From Azolla pinnata (taxonomy: Eukaryota > Streptophyta > Polypodiopsida > Salviniales > Salviniaceae), in assembly GCA_037176905.1 (NCBI GenBank), contig JBBBWG010008835.1:1-23732 (forward strand): 23,732 bases of DNA, read 5' to 3'. A program made the translations under genes and the position numbers. The notes beneath the pieces were generated by a model. That model was given only the letters and a program-made list of their open reading frames with translations. It made no database searches and had not been told where the DNA came from. Below are positions 11,620-21,152 of the stretch, in pieces (position 1 is the first letter of the stretch; each line of letters opens with the position of its first letter).

Positions 11620-12406
11620 TGTCGCCTCGATTCCGATCTATATATAGATTGGCACTTGCATACGACATGTCTTATCTAAATTTGTTGCAATATACACAAT
11701 CTGCCGTCGATCGATCGATCGATCGATCGATCCGCGACATGTCTTATCTAAATTTGTTGCAATATACACAATCTGCCGTCGATCGATCGATCGATCGAGC
11801 GAGCGAGCGAGCGAGCGAGCACATTGGAGATTCCGTGACTCCGATTCGCTCGCCGCTCAACCCTCGCTTGCTCTTGTTAACGATCGCGGCCTTGTACCAC
11901 ATGACACGATTCATCGATCGCTCACTCTCCTCCATTGCTAGCTAGCTTAGAGTTTCCCTCGGATTGGACACCGTTTCCTCCTCTATTGATTGTTTTTCTC
12001 CCTCTGTTGCTTCCCTCCCTCCATTGTTTCAGTCCAAGCGGAAGAATCAAAACGAAAAAGACAGGCGACTCAACAGCAAACAGGAAGGAGAGAAACATCG
12101 ACACATACCGTCCTCGGGGATGGATTGCATCGGATTGGGATTGCACACGCTTACCTTCTGAAGCAAGCCGTCGTCGGTGAGCGATGAAGGGATCCAATTG
12201 CAGGAGGAGGAAGGGGACGGAGGAGGAGGAGGAGGGGAAGGCGAGGCCGGTGCTTCCGTGGCGAGGCAGCAGCAATGGCGGCCCTTCTGCTGCAGCTTGG
12301 GGTCATGGCAGATCATAGGCTGAGATGAGGAGTCCACCGCCGCCGGATTAGCATGAGGAGGGGCAAGGTGGAGCTGCGGATGCGATTCCAGCTCGTGTGT
12401 CGACAT
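9091..12406 (-). CDS. NOD26-like intrinsic protein (NIP) aquaporin/metalloid channel
   Basis: Five exons on the minus strand: 12406-12155, 11567-11343, 10818-10624, 10547-10486 and 9337-9091. Total 326 aa. The first three introns are phase 0; the last splits a Gly codon. Residues 1-84 are a Ser/Pro-rich cytosolic tail with a CCC run. Residues 85-326 hold six membrane helices with two NPA boxes (HMNPAV, 142-144; SMNPAR, 253-255). [14 protein letters not shown] and [17 protein letters not shown] are NIP signatures, which excludes TIP and PIP. The 62-bp fourth exon is easy to miss but supplies helix 5. By alignment with NOD26 and rice Lsi1 recalled from memory, the aromatic/arginine filter is F122/A241/A250/R256. 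NIPs pass small neutral solutes such as glycerol, boric acid and metalloid hydroxides; this substrate is not predictable with certainty. The C-tail is hydrophilic with RSFKS, a possible phosphosite. An upstream in-frame GTG is not a credible start; ATG 12406 is used. Confidence 0.93.
9651..9797. repeat. Perfect 20-bp inverted repeat in NIP intron 4, with a third partial copy
   Basis: ATAATTTTGTTAGGCGTTTT at 9651-9670 is exactly reverse-complemented at 9778-9797, separated by 107 bp. A third direct copy of its first 15 bases occurs at 9974-9988. CAGGCGTTCA precedes both direct-orientation copies (9601 and about 9953). The arrangement fits a small MITE-like or hairpin element inside the 1,148-bp intron, but I saw no clear target-site duplication. 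Confidence 0.7.
10051..10131. repeat. TGCA / CATGC microsatellite in NIP intron 4
   Basis: Runs of ATGCATGC are interrupted by a short CACACA stretch and followed by repeated CATGC units up to 10131. The same tetranucleotide recurs in NIP intron 2 (about 11110-11235). It is low-complexity intronic sequence, and open frames across it are artefacts. Confidence 0.8.
10819..11342. repeat. NIP intron 2, rich in low-complexity repeats
   Basis: This 524-bp intron contains a G/C palindromic tract (about 10872-10888, a run of G followed by a run of C), a TCCAA pentamer array (11033-11060), scattered CATGCAT motifs (11115-11230) and a TATATA/TATG run (11288-11318). No coding sequence was seen on either strand; the long minus-strand frames here read out of the flanking exons. 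Confidence 0.7.
11586..11619. repeat. (CAT)n microsatellite in NIP intron 1
   Basis: About eleven CAT/ATC units lie directly upstream, in transcript sense, of the exon 2 acceptor. Read as coding they give a run of Met, but the NIP frame begins only at the AG|ATG acceptor (exon start 11567), so the run is intronic. Confidence 0.85.
11663..11806. repeat. 72-bp direct tandem duplication with GATC/GAGC microsatellite ends
   Basis: CGACATGTCTTATCTAAATT begins at 11663 and again at 11735. The shared segment runs without mismatch through CACAATCTGCCGTC and then into (GATC)n. The second copy continues into (GAGC)n to about 11820. The near identity suggests a recent duplication within NIP intron 1. 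Confidence 0.9.
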
Positions 12407-12512
12407 AGCTGCTCTACCCACTCTAGGTGCAAGAATATGGAAGCTGGACGGATCTCAAAGCGATGACGATGGCGATGGCGATGGAAGGAAGGGCTCTTTG
12501 CCGTTCTTTGCT

Positions 12513-12650
12513 TCACGCAGAGATCATCTTGCGCACAGAGGGAGCAGGCATATCATGCTCTCGCGCACCGATGGGAGCAGATCAGACAGAGGAAACACGA
12601 GGACGAAGCTCACATCAGAAATGGCGCAAAGCAGAGAGATGCTCCGCCAT
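12513..12650 (-). promoter_or_regulatory. Cluster of short upstream ORFs in the NIP 5' leader, including an AUG-stop
   Basis: On the minus strand, between the TATA box and the NIP start, five upstream ATGs occur. The ATG at 12650 gives 11 codons ending in TGA at 12617-12615. That stop overlaps the next ATG (12615-12613), which is followed at once by TGA (12612-12610), so it is an AUG-stop. The ATG at 12556 gives ten codons. The ATGs at 12551 and 12527 share one frame and end at 12513. None reaches the main ATG at 12406. In Arabidopsis NIP5;1, AUG-stop elements in the leader cause boron-dependent ribosome stalling; a similar role here is only an inference. Confidence 0.5.
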
Positions 12651-12681
12651 GTTCTCCGCCTCCGTCTCTCTCGGGCGTGTG

Positions 12682-12689
12682 TATTTATA
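12682..12689 (-). promoter_or_regulatory. Probable TATA box of the NIP gene
   Basis: TATAAATA on the minus strand lies 276-283 bp upstream of the NIP start codon. A start site about 30 nt downstream would fall near 12655, giving a leader of about 250 nt. It is the only TATA consensus I noticed in that interval. Confidence 0.5.
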
Positions 12690-12799
12690 CACGGACCGTA
12701 TACGTATAGATCCGTAGATACGCCGCGCAGCAGGACGTACGTACGTTTGAATTATACGTACACACGTTCTGAATCCGAGTCAGCACATACGCATACATG

Positions 12800-13016
12800 C
12801 GTAGAGCAGTGCACATGCATGCATGCATGTATGTCGTGTATGCGTATGGGGCATGTATGTATGTGGACAGTCGTGGGCATGTATGTATGTGCATGGCCGT
12901 ATGTATGTGGATGGTTGTGGGCATGTATGTATGTATGTGGATTGGCATGTGCATAGCATGCACCTGCATGGTGGGGCATGTGTGCATGCTGTGAACATGT
13001 ACATGCATACATACCC
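12800..13016. repeat. ATGT / GCATGTATGT low-complexity tract
   Basis: Repeated GCATGTATGTATGTGG segments spaced by GTGGGC or GTGGATGG form a Met/Cys/Val-rich open frame on the + strand and a His/Thr-rich one on the minus strand. This is typical repeat-driven pseudo-coding. The tract lies 110-330 bp upstream of the NIP TATA box. Confidence 0.8.
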
Positions 13017-13130
13017 ATGTATCATTCGTCGTCAACGCAATCGCGGGGCCATCCCTCGGAAGCTGGAGATGTGTCTGTCAGATCCGAACGAAGACTCCGT
13101 CTCTGTTCCGAGCAGAAGATGATGTGGGCG

Positions 13131-13176
13131 GAGAAGAAGAAGAAGAAGAAGAAGAAGAAGAAGAAGAAGAAAAAAG
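13131..13176. repeat. (AAG)n microsatellite
   Basis: About fourteen AAG units end in a short A run. A second, shorter AAG array lies at about 14021-14046. Both are in the space between the NIP gene and the DUF1664 gene. Confidence 0.9.
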
Positions 13177-15054
13177 GATTATCATCCTCCTCATCCTGAT
13201 CATCGCCGCCGTCGTCATCTGCTGTTTAGCTCCTCCGATTGCATCGAATACGGTTGGTCGTTGGTTGCCTGTGTGAGGCCCATCGTCTTTTCTGCCGTTA
13301 TGGTCCCTCGAGCTCCTTAAACCCAGGGCAGCAATAAGTAAGTCAGTCAGCCAGCTAGCCAGCCAGCTTTGTTCTCGATGAGAGACTTTCTGGCCCAGGA
13401 CGGTATTGATTTTCCGTAACTAGCGTTACAGAACTCCTGCATGCAGAAGAAGAGGGAGATACGCGTAGAAGCTTCTCTACGTAACGCGATCAGTGGAATC
13501 CGAAGAAGATCATCGTCGCGCCCGCAAAGAAAAGAGAACATTCCCTCTCCTTCCTTGATTAGCTGTAGTCGGAACGTGTGAATGAAACGAACGGATGATG
13601 ATCATCCCCGAGGACCACGACACAACAACCACCACCTAGTTTATCATTATCAACAAACGGGACGGACATGCGTCCATAACCCGTGTCGGAGTGTTAGGTC
13701 ATTCTCTGTTGGCCTAAAACTCTGTCTGCCATCGCCGGCTAAAAATGAAAGACCTCGGAGGAGCAGACAAAAACACCAGCAACTGGTTAACAACAGACAG
13801 AGTGTCTCGTGCGATGGCTCGGAGTCTGATCAAGAAAAACTGGTGTGAATGGGGGGACACACCCTCACCCTCTGATACCATGCAAAACAAAGAAACAAAA
13901 GAAAACCCCGCTCGAGGTTTGGTTAGGATTCGATTCCGACCGAATTGCCTTAATCGCGCGCAGGATTAAGCGGCCACGACAAAGGGCATGTTCATGCAAG
14001 ACCAAAAAAAGACAACAAAAAAGAAGAAGAAGAAGAAGAAGAAGAATAAGACCAAGTTCAATATGGATTGGACAGATGATCAGTCGGGGATGCGGAGGGG
14101 GCAACATTGTGTATTAACTGAACACCAACAGCAGCAAACTCCCAACTAAACCCCACATTCATTCATCCACCAAGAGATGCTCCTCCTCGTCTCGTAGATT
14201 AGGTGGTTAAGTCTCGGACGCGGGGGGTCATTACTACAAAACCGGCGTTTAATGATGCCACGACGCTTCGCTAAGCATGCGGGTTAGGCAGCATTGGCTG
14301 CCGGCTCTTCGCCTGCGTTTCGGGCATCGCTAGGAGTCGCGACGACTTTTACGTTTGTGGGCACTGCATTGCAGGGTATCTATCGTCTATTGATCGTTAC
14401 AGTTAGCGCGGGCTCGATCAAGCGTGGGGTAATTGGCGCTGACAAGCTTCGAATCGGATGGAACTAAGAGGATATCAGGGGTATGCTAGCTTTACACGCA
14501 ATGGGTGTGGAGTACAAACGCGTTTTCTTCCAGCAATTTGGGCTCGTGATTAGCGAAAGGGTTTAGCGATCAATCATCGTGTGATTATCGACTGAATCGA
14601 GGCCGACGAGGAGGATTACGAGGGAGAATTAGGGCGAAGAGTTGCCGTACTAGCGCCCAAGCATTTTATAGCCATTACGGCTTGGCTCTGAGGAATAGGG
14701 TAAGATTAATTCTCGAGCTTCTATCTTCATCGATTTCGATTCGTCCAATTACGTCGACACCATCTCCACCTACTTGTCAGATATATCGCCTTTTCTGTAT
14801 CGCGAGAGGTCGCACGATACGCTAACAGCAATAGAAGAGGACCGAAATTTTTTTTTAATGAGGGCGAATCGATACGAACAAAGAGAATATGCCGATGTCG
14901 TTTACGTAGAGGTTCGTTTGATCGATCGCGAGCTAATCCCAATTGCTGGTGATGCTTCTTTCTACGCATTGATCACAAAAGAGTTTTTTTTGCTTGGCCT
15001 AAAGTTCACAACAATGTCCAGTGATAATACCTTCAACCCTAAGCGTAGATTTTA
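13177..15054. other. Intergenic stretch between the NIP and DUF1664 genes
   Basis: No recognised gene. Open frames of 60-90 codons on both strands show no family motif. A GCGTTAC/GTAACGC inverted pair lies at about 13424-13487. The segment 14210-14700 is richer in GC and CG dinucleotides than its surroundings and begins with TACTACAAAACCGGCG, which faintly resembles a CACTA-transposon end, but no matching second end was seen. An AAG array lies at 14021-14046. Confidence 0.4.
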
Positions 15055-15061
15055 GTCAAGA

Positions 15062-15316
15062 ATGCATTCGCACGTTCGTATTCGAGTTTGAAAGTATTAT
15101 TCGAGAATGAAAAAAAAAAAGCTCCAAAGTAAAAAATGGAATAAAACATATAATTACAACAACAAGTGAACGTAAGCGAGATTCGAACTACCATGGAACT
15201 AATATGCCTTACTTTGATTAAAACTTTGAGAAGATTAAGTATCATGCTTGTAATATTCGCATTCGTTTATCATTCGCACACTCGTTAATTGATATTTTCA
15301 ACGAGTGCGAATGTTA
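15062..15316. mobile_element. Possible MITE-like element with ATTCGCAC inverted ends
   Basis: GCATTCGCACGTTCG at the left and GAGTGCGAATGT at the right face each other as imperfect terminal inverted repeats about 255 bp apart. Inside the right end, CATTCGCACACTCGTTAA and AACGAGTGCGAATG form a further hairpin (about 15275-15316). The interior is AT-rich and non-coding. No clear target-site duplication was identified, so the call is tentative. Confidence 0.35.
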
Positions 15317-15326
15317 CAATCCACGA

Positions 15327-15615
15327 CACTAAACCCATAAACCCTAAAACCCTAAAACCCTAAAACCCTGAGACCCCTAAAACACCTAAACCCTAAAATC
15401 CCCAAAACCCTAAAACCCTAAAATCCCCAAAACCCTAAAACCCTAAAACCCTAAAACCCCTAAAACACCTAAACCCTAAAATCCCCAAAACCCTAAAACC
15501 CTAAAACCCTAAAACCCTAAAACCCTGAGACCCCTAAAACACCTAAACCCTAAAATCCCCTAAACCCTAAACCCTAAAACCCTAAAACCCTAAAACCCTG
15601 AAACCCTGAAACCCT
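15327..15615. repeat. Interstitial telomere-like array (CCCTAAAA)n with a higher-order unit
   Basis: About 290 bp are built from CCCTAAAA octamers mixed with CCCTAAA heptamers and variants (CCCCTAAAACACCTAAA, ATCCCCAAAA, CCCTGAGA). The variant block that starts CCCTGAGACCCCTAAAACAC occurs at 15366 and again at 15523, so a 157-bp segment is itself duplicated. Unique gene sequence lies on both sides, so this is an internal array, not a chromosome end. It finishes about 350 bp before the DUF1664 start codon and is probably in its promoter or leader. Confidence 0.9.
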
Positions 15616-15873
15616 AAACTCTGCTCTGCTTGCTGTTTTGCGTTTCCTAAACTCTGTTTTGCTCTGCTTTCTGTTTTGCCCGGTTCCGCGTTTTGTCGGA
15701 AGAAGAGGCGCCAGACGGGACTCTCGCGACAAGAACGAGTCGACAGGGTAACGAGATTCTCGTCCCTTCTCCCACATGTCCAGGTTTGATCCCGAATCCA
15801 TGTTTGCTTCCGTTCCTCTCTGCCTTCTCCCAATCTCAAATCTGTTGTTTTCCTTTTGTATCAGCCTTTCCTT

Positions 15874-15912
15874 ACTCTCCTTCTTCTTCTTCTTCTTCTT
15901 CTTCTTCTTCCA
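15874..15912 (+). repeat. (CTT)n microsatellite in the presumed DUF1664 leader
   Basis: About eleven TTC units lie roughly 55 bp upstream of the DUF1664 start. An in-frame ATG at 15776 would put a poly-Phe run in front of the protein. The ATG at 15965 fits the family's short N-terminus and is preferred. Confidence 0.8.
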
Positions 15913-15964
15913 GGTTTTATCTCTTGACGCACGTCCGTCTTTGCTTTACTTCCTTCCGTTGGCG

Positions 15965-17776
15965 ATGGCACTGAGCGCGGCTCTTGGAGCTTCTAAGATT
16001 CTTATCATCCTTGGTGCTAGTGAGTGTTAGCGATCCATTTAAAAACTCCAATATCGTTCTTCGCTCTAAATTTTATTCGTGGCATTGTTGCACTTCTAAG
16101 CTGTTTGAATATCTTTTCTGATGATGTAACCGTGAAGTCAATTGATACTTTTCATTGAACTTGAAGTTGATTCTTTTCCTTAATCTCGAAGTTACTGCGT
16201 TTCTGCCGGTTATTTAGACTTCTCTCCTTAAGATTGGTTCTTTTTGTTTCCAGTTGGGATTTTAGATTGATATCCATGGAGTAAAAGAGGATTTCATCGA
16301 GATTTAAGTCTTTTCAGGAGTCAGGGTTTAGGGTATTTGAATATCTTTCATGATTATTTAACCGTAAACTGGATTCTTGTCAGCCACATTGTGAACTACC
16401 AGCAATTCTTTTTCATCTGGCATGATGGTTCAAGGCTTAGCTTTCATCAGACATTAGGGGTCAATGTCTACTTCAGAGTCTTACCATGGAAGCTTTTGGT
16501 AGCTATTATGATCCATTGCTTTAGGTGCACCATAGTGCTAAAGCTTTTTCTCATGCTATGGTTTAAGGTTGTTCTCATCCAACATTTTTTGTTTTGTGCA
16601 AGCTTCTTGTTAGAAAGTAATGTTTAACTCTGTAATACTAGGGTTTGCTTACTTCTTGATAGAAGTTTTACTATACATTTGGAGAATGTCTTTGTTTGAC
16701 ACGTTCCTTGCTTATCTCAAAAAGCATTTCAACTGGGTATCAGCAGAAGACAGATACAGATTAATAAGTTAGAATATCCACTGTAGGAATAGGATTATGG
16801 CCAGATAACTTTTAACATGATATGTTACTGTAGCATGTTCAATGTCAGTTTAATTATTATCATATGGAAGTTGCACAAGCTGTATCAAATTTCAATGTAG
16901 CCATGCAAAAGAATGGGCTAGTTCAGGTTTCAAAACATGGTCGTAGTTTTCTGATACTTTCTTCCATTTGATCAATTGTCTTAGGTGTGGCTGGATCCAT
17001 TCTTGTGCAAAATGGTGGTATCTCTGATTTTCTACAGGACACATACAAGGTTTGTATTTTCTCCAGAAGTACAGGATACAAATCAGTGAAAACGCAATGA
17101 TTTTGACGGAAATAATGGCTAATCATCATTCATGGTCGACCCTCCAGGTTCTGGTGAAGCATCTAAAAAATGATACTCAATCTGGGAAGCAGGACTCCAT
17201 TGATCCTAGTCTTATAGCACAGGTATGCACACGGATTTATTGATTTAGTAGAAAATGTTCTTACCAATATATTGTTTTCTGAAATATGGTATGCAGCTGA
17301 ACAAATTAAGGCAAGAGTTGAGCCATTTAGCATCGGAAAAAGCTTCTGTAACAGTTGTATCAGGGAGCTCGACATCTAGTGGTGAGCTTATAGATTAATA
17401 GTATTTGCTTTGTATTTGTGAAAATCTTGCATATTTCGAAGACGCTGAATGTGAGTTTGGTTTTGGAAAACTATGTAAAAATTATTTGCATTGATTGTAA
17501 CGTATAAGAATTATTAATCAAACAGTCCACTGGAATACCAGCACTTCCACTATTGTGAATGTTTCCTGAGTACTGCATTGTCTTGATCTGGTGTATTTTA
17601 TTACCAAAATAAGAATATGCAAAATGGTTCCTTGACTTCATTATTTTAACAAGTATCCTTGCTACCCGTGACAATGAGAGAGAGGGAGAGAGAAAGTGTG
17701 GGGGGGGGGGTTCAGAAGAAAAAGGTAAAAATAAACTAGTAAAGGCTCCTTTAAAATTGAATATAAAATGGAAGTA

Positions 17777-17837
<61 letters not shown>

Positions 17838-19854
17838 GCATGTATCTGCTGCGAGTCCATCATAACAAGTTCTGCAACTAGATCACTTAATTACGATAAA
17901 ACAGATGATGAAAATGTTTATGGGGATTATTGGGGTAACTTTTTATATTTTTCTCATCAACCACAGGCGTCTTCTTCTCAGTCGCTGTACCAGCATTACT
18001 TATTGGTGCTACTGGTTATGGTTATTTGAGATGGCAGGTTAGTACTGGTAATAATAAAGAGAAGCTTGTTTTTTGTGATAGTAGGTTTCTTTGATTTGAA
18101 CAGATTGGGCAATCTTATATTCATCCATGTGGATGATTCCAAGAAGTCTAACAACCAACCCAATTGACTTTTTAATTTCAGGGCTTCTCCTTATCAGATT
18201 TAATGTACGTGACAAAACGAGGCATGTCAGATGCTATTACAAATGTTTCACAACATCTTGAACATGTTACGACTGCATTGTCTGTGAGTATTAGGAGGTG
18301 AAAGTTGGAAGCCTATATGTCTAGGCATATTACTTTTTGTATTTTTTAACATATCATATGTCTTTTCTCAGGATACAAAGAAGCATTTGAACACTAGAAT
18401 AGACACGCTTTCAGGAAGCTTAGATGAAAATCTGGAAGCACAAGTAGAGTTGAAAAATGCGGTGCCATTTCGAGCCTCAAGTAAATTTTTCCTTTTGATT
18501 CCTGTCACTATGATGAACTAATAGCTCAAGCTTTTTTTGTTAATACAAAGCTTGGCAACTTAACTGGAGATATTGCAAGATACAGTCTTGAGATTGAAAG
18601 CGTTCAAAGGATTGTTCAAGCTTTGGTACAAGCAGTGTTCTATGCATTTTCGGATTCAGCATCTATTTGAACAGTATTATAATCTTAGTGTATTGTACAG
18701 GGTGTGAAGATTGAGAGCATTGAGAGCAAGCAGGTTTTTTCATACTATTCATAATTTTGAGGTTGTGTTATATTGCACGATAATCAAAATATTGATGCTT
18801 TAGTGCTGTGAATTGATTTCCAGGATATTGCCAATACTGGTGTTGTATATTTATGCAATTTTGTAGAGGGGATGCAGCCATCTCGACGACCACAACCTAT
18901 ACAACCGATTCAGGTTCATAGACGAGAGAATGTCTTTCTGACATGCTCTTCTCTCTACTTCTACTGGAGTAAATCCATGCTGATGGTTTCCTCTTGACAG
19001 GGTAGTGTTCCTAGACCTCGGCTGGAGAATGCTTTAACGTTTGGTTCAGGGTTGAAGGTATATTCTACCAAAAATGCAAAAGTGAGAAAAAATGGAATAA
19101 AGTTTATGTAGAATGGATGAGATGGGCAAAATAAAAACATTAGAGTAGCGTCAAAAACAATAAAGGCCTAAGGAATACTGAAGTGATGTGAAACATGGAA
19201 AAAATGAAGAAAAGATAAAACTGTTACTGTTGAAGGGGAAAAAATCAAAGCAAATGGAAGAAATGGAGATGCAAAGAATGGAAAAACATAAAGATGACAA
19301 TTAAAAAGAAATGAATGTAAAAAATGACAAAATTTGTAAGTTTAGATGACACTGAAAAAGCTTGCCTGCGCATTGGACGTATGTTCTAATACTAGGATCT
19401 ACAGTCCATATCTTCTGCGCTTCAACCGCTCGAGACAACCACTGATACAAGTATTCAAGGGCATGATGACAGCCGGGGAACTCCGAGTCCAAGTTTGCAG
19501 AGGAACTTGAGTTCTCCTTTCTCATTAAGTTTTACAAGGTGCGTGCAGGCTCACCAAATTCTAATAAAGAAACTTGGATATAAAACTTCCCTTTATTGCA
19601 TAAACAGGCATACTGCCCAGAACTTGTTGGGCATTTCTGTTAGACTAGTATCACCCACTAGAAAGTTTTTGAAGCTCACCAGAAAAATGCTCAACGAGAG
19701 TGGGTTGTTTTGTGAGTGGAAAAAGAGATCTTGTTCATCACTTTGCATTTTGTCATGGACCACAATCAACAAAGTGAAGGGTAGTTTGGTATTTTAACAA
19801 GTAAGAAAATAATGAAACGCATGTCATTTGTGCAGGGCTTCTTTGAAGAAATGA
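15965..19854 (+). CDS. DUF1664 family protein (membrane-anchored coiled coil), function unknown
   Basis: Thirteen exons: 15965-16019, 16985-17049, 17148-17222, 17297-17381, 17967-18037, 18182-18283, 18372-18480, 18531-18625, 18701-18733, 18824-18913, 19001-19057, 19396-19538 and 19836-19854. They sum to 999 nt, 332 aa. Family marks include a short N-terminal hydrophobic segment (ILIILGASVAGSIL, about 12-25), LVKHLKND, a second hydrophobic segment (VFFSVAVPALLIGATGYGYL, 95-114) followed by RWQ-GFSLSDLMYVTKR, a helical region of heptad character (about 135-230), and DIANTGVVYLCNFV near 231-244. The tail is Ser/Pro-rich. The family is plant-specific in my recollection and has no established biochemical role. 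Two places are uncertain. The join of exons 7 and 8 needs a 50-bp intron (acceptor at 18524 is an alternative). The end could instead read through the donor at 19539 to a stop at 19795-19797. Confidence 0.85.
17778..17838. repeat. (CA)n(TA)n microsatellite in DUF1664 intron 4
   Basis: About 23 CA units run straight into TATATATATATATG. The block lies in the 585-bp intron between exons 4 and 5. A run of G (17700-17710) precedes it in the same intron. Confidence 0.95.
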
Positions 19855-21152
19855 CTGTAAATGAGGTTGCAGTTTTGTTGGATGTAATGTGGGGCATAAC
19901 TCATGTCAACTTTATGCCCCAGGAAAATGATGTCTGGAAATCTTTATCCTTCATGGAAACGCTTAATAGCCCAGCAAATAACACCGCACCTCTTATCAAC
20001 CTCATCGTATGTCAAAAGTTTTTCTAGGAGGTTACGAAGTAGAAAGAACTCCCTAGAGAGAGAGAGAGAGAGAGAGAGAGTTTCACATGGTTTATATAGG
20101 TGTCCATGGCAACGTCTAAACATGAGAGAAAAATACCGTGAATTCTAACAACTATTGATTGTACAAAGATGTATTCTTTATAAAAAAGATTAACTTGAGC
20201 CCATGAAGAACTTCAAGTGTATGATGACGGATTTTGCATGTACTCTTTTGTGTGTATTCACAGTCTCTCTCCACTGATGAGTGTCCGGGAAGTTGTATGG
20301 AAGTAAGCAAGATGGAAGCAATGGTACCGTGCAAGCCTGCTTACTTTCATACAATTTACTGAACATCAATGTTTTTCTGCTGAATGTTGTTGCTGTAACA
20401 CGTGCATGTATGAAGCAGGGGTGCTCTTTCAGAACTCATTTTTATCACATATATGTAAATGTTGCATTTAGATGAGTTAGACCAGTAGATGGTTCAATCG
20501 GCCAGCCATTTGGCAAGAGTGTCACTTCAATCACTCAGAAACTATGAACCTTTTTACTAACAAATTTAGAAAGAAAGTTGCCAATGACCGACCAATGTGC
20601 TTTCTGATTAAGTATCAAAACTTTCAGAGGCACTCACTCATTGTAAGAAAGCGGATAGGAATTTGTTTTGAATTCAAGCAGCACCGAAAATCAGAGTCTA
20701 ATTAGTCTCTGCATTTTCTCCATGATAGTTGGAGACCCACAAAAACTGAAAAATGTAGTGCACATAAAAAAGTCTAAGATATTCGTTGTAAGAAAGTAAT
20801 AGAAAATTGTTTGGCATTCAGAAATAATACCAGAAATCAGCGTATATTATGTCTCATAACTCTGTTCCACACATACCCATACATTTCTATGGGCGTAAGA
20901 AAGGATGCAAAAAACAGACAATCAATGTTTTGGCTAAATAAACACAGATTGGGGCTAAACGAGCTGTTTTGTTTTTGTTTTCAATCTACATGCATAAAGT
21001 TAGAGGTCATCATTAGGGAGTGTTAGCAGCTTATGTCTATATTTACATGGTAAATATCATATATATAATCAAAGAACCATGCAGCATTTCTAGTCTGCCG
21101 AATAGCATACTGCCCATAAATATAGTAGTACAAGTGCCTATAGCAACCTTCT
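19855..21152. other. Convergent intergenic region between DUF1664 and the heat-shock factor
   Basis: No gene is recognised. The region must hold the 3' UTRs of both flanking genes. A (GA)n run of about 13 units is at 20055-20080. The open frames of 60-80 codons here lack family motifs. Confidence 0.45.

Noticed and set aside
9091..12406. Classification of the channel as a TIP or PIP
   Set aside because: [30 protein letters not shown] and the filter residues are NIP type.
12406..12660. An exact AUGUAA element as in Arabidopsis NIP5;1
   Set aside because: No ATGTAA is present on the minus strand of this interval; only ATGTGA was found.
12498..13035. Overlapping open frames on both strands rich in Cys, His, Met, Thr and Val
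   Set aside because: They depend on ATGT/CATG microsatellite sequence and lie across the NIP promoter and leader.
14231..14700. CACTA-transposon end suggested by TACTACAAAACCGGCG in a GC-shifted segment
   Set aside because: No CACTA terminus, no matching inverted end, no target duplication and no transposase were seen.
15327..15615. A chromosome end
   Set aside because: The telomere-like array is short, full of variants and has unique genes on both sides.
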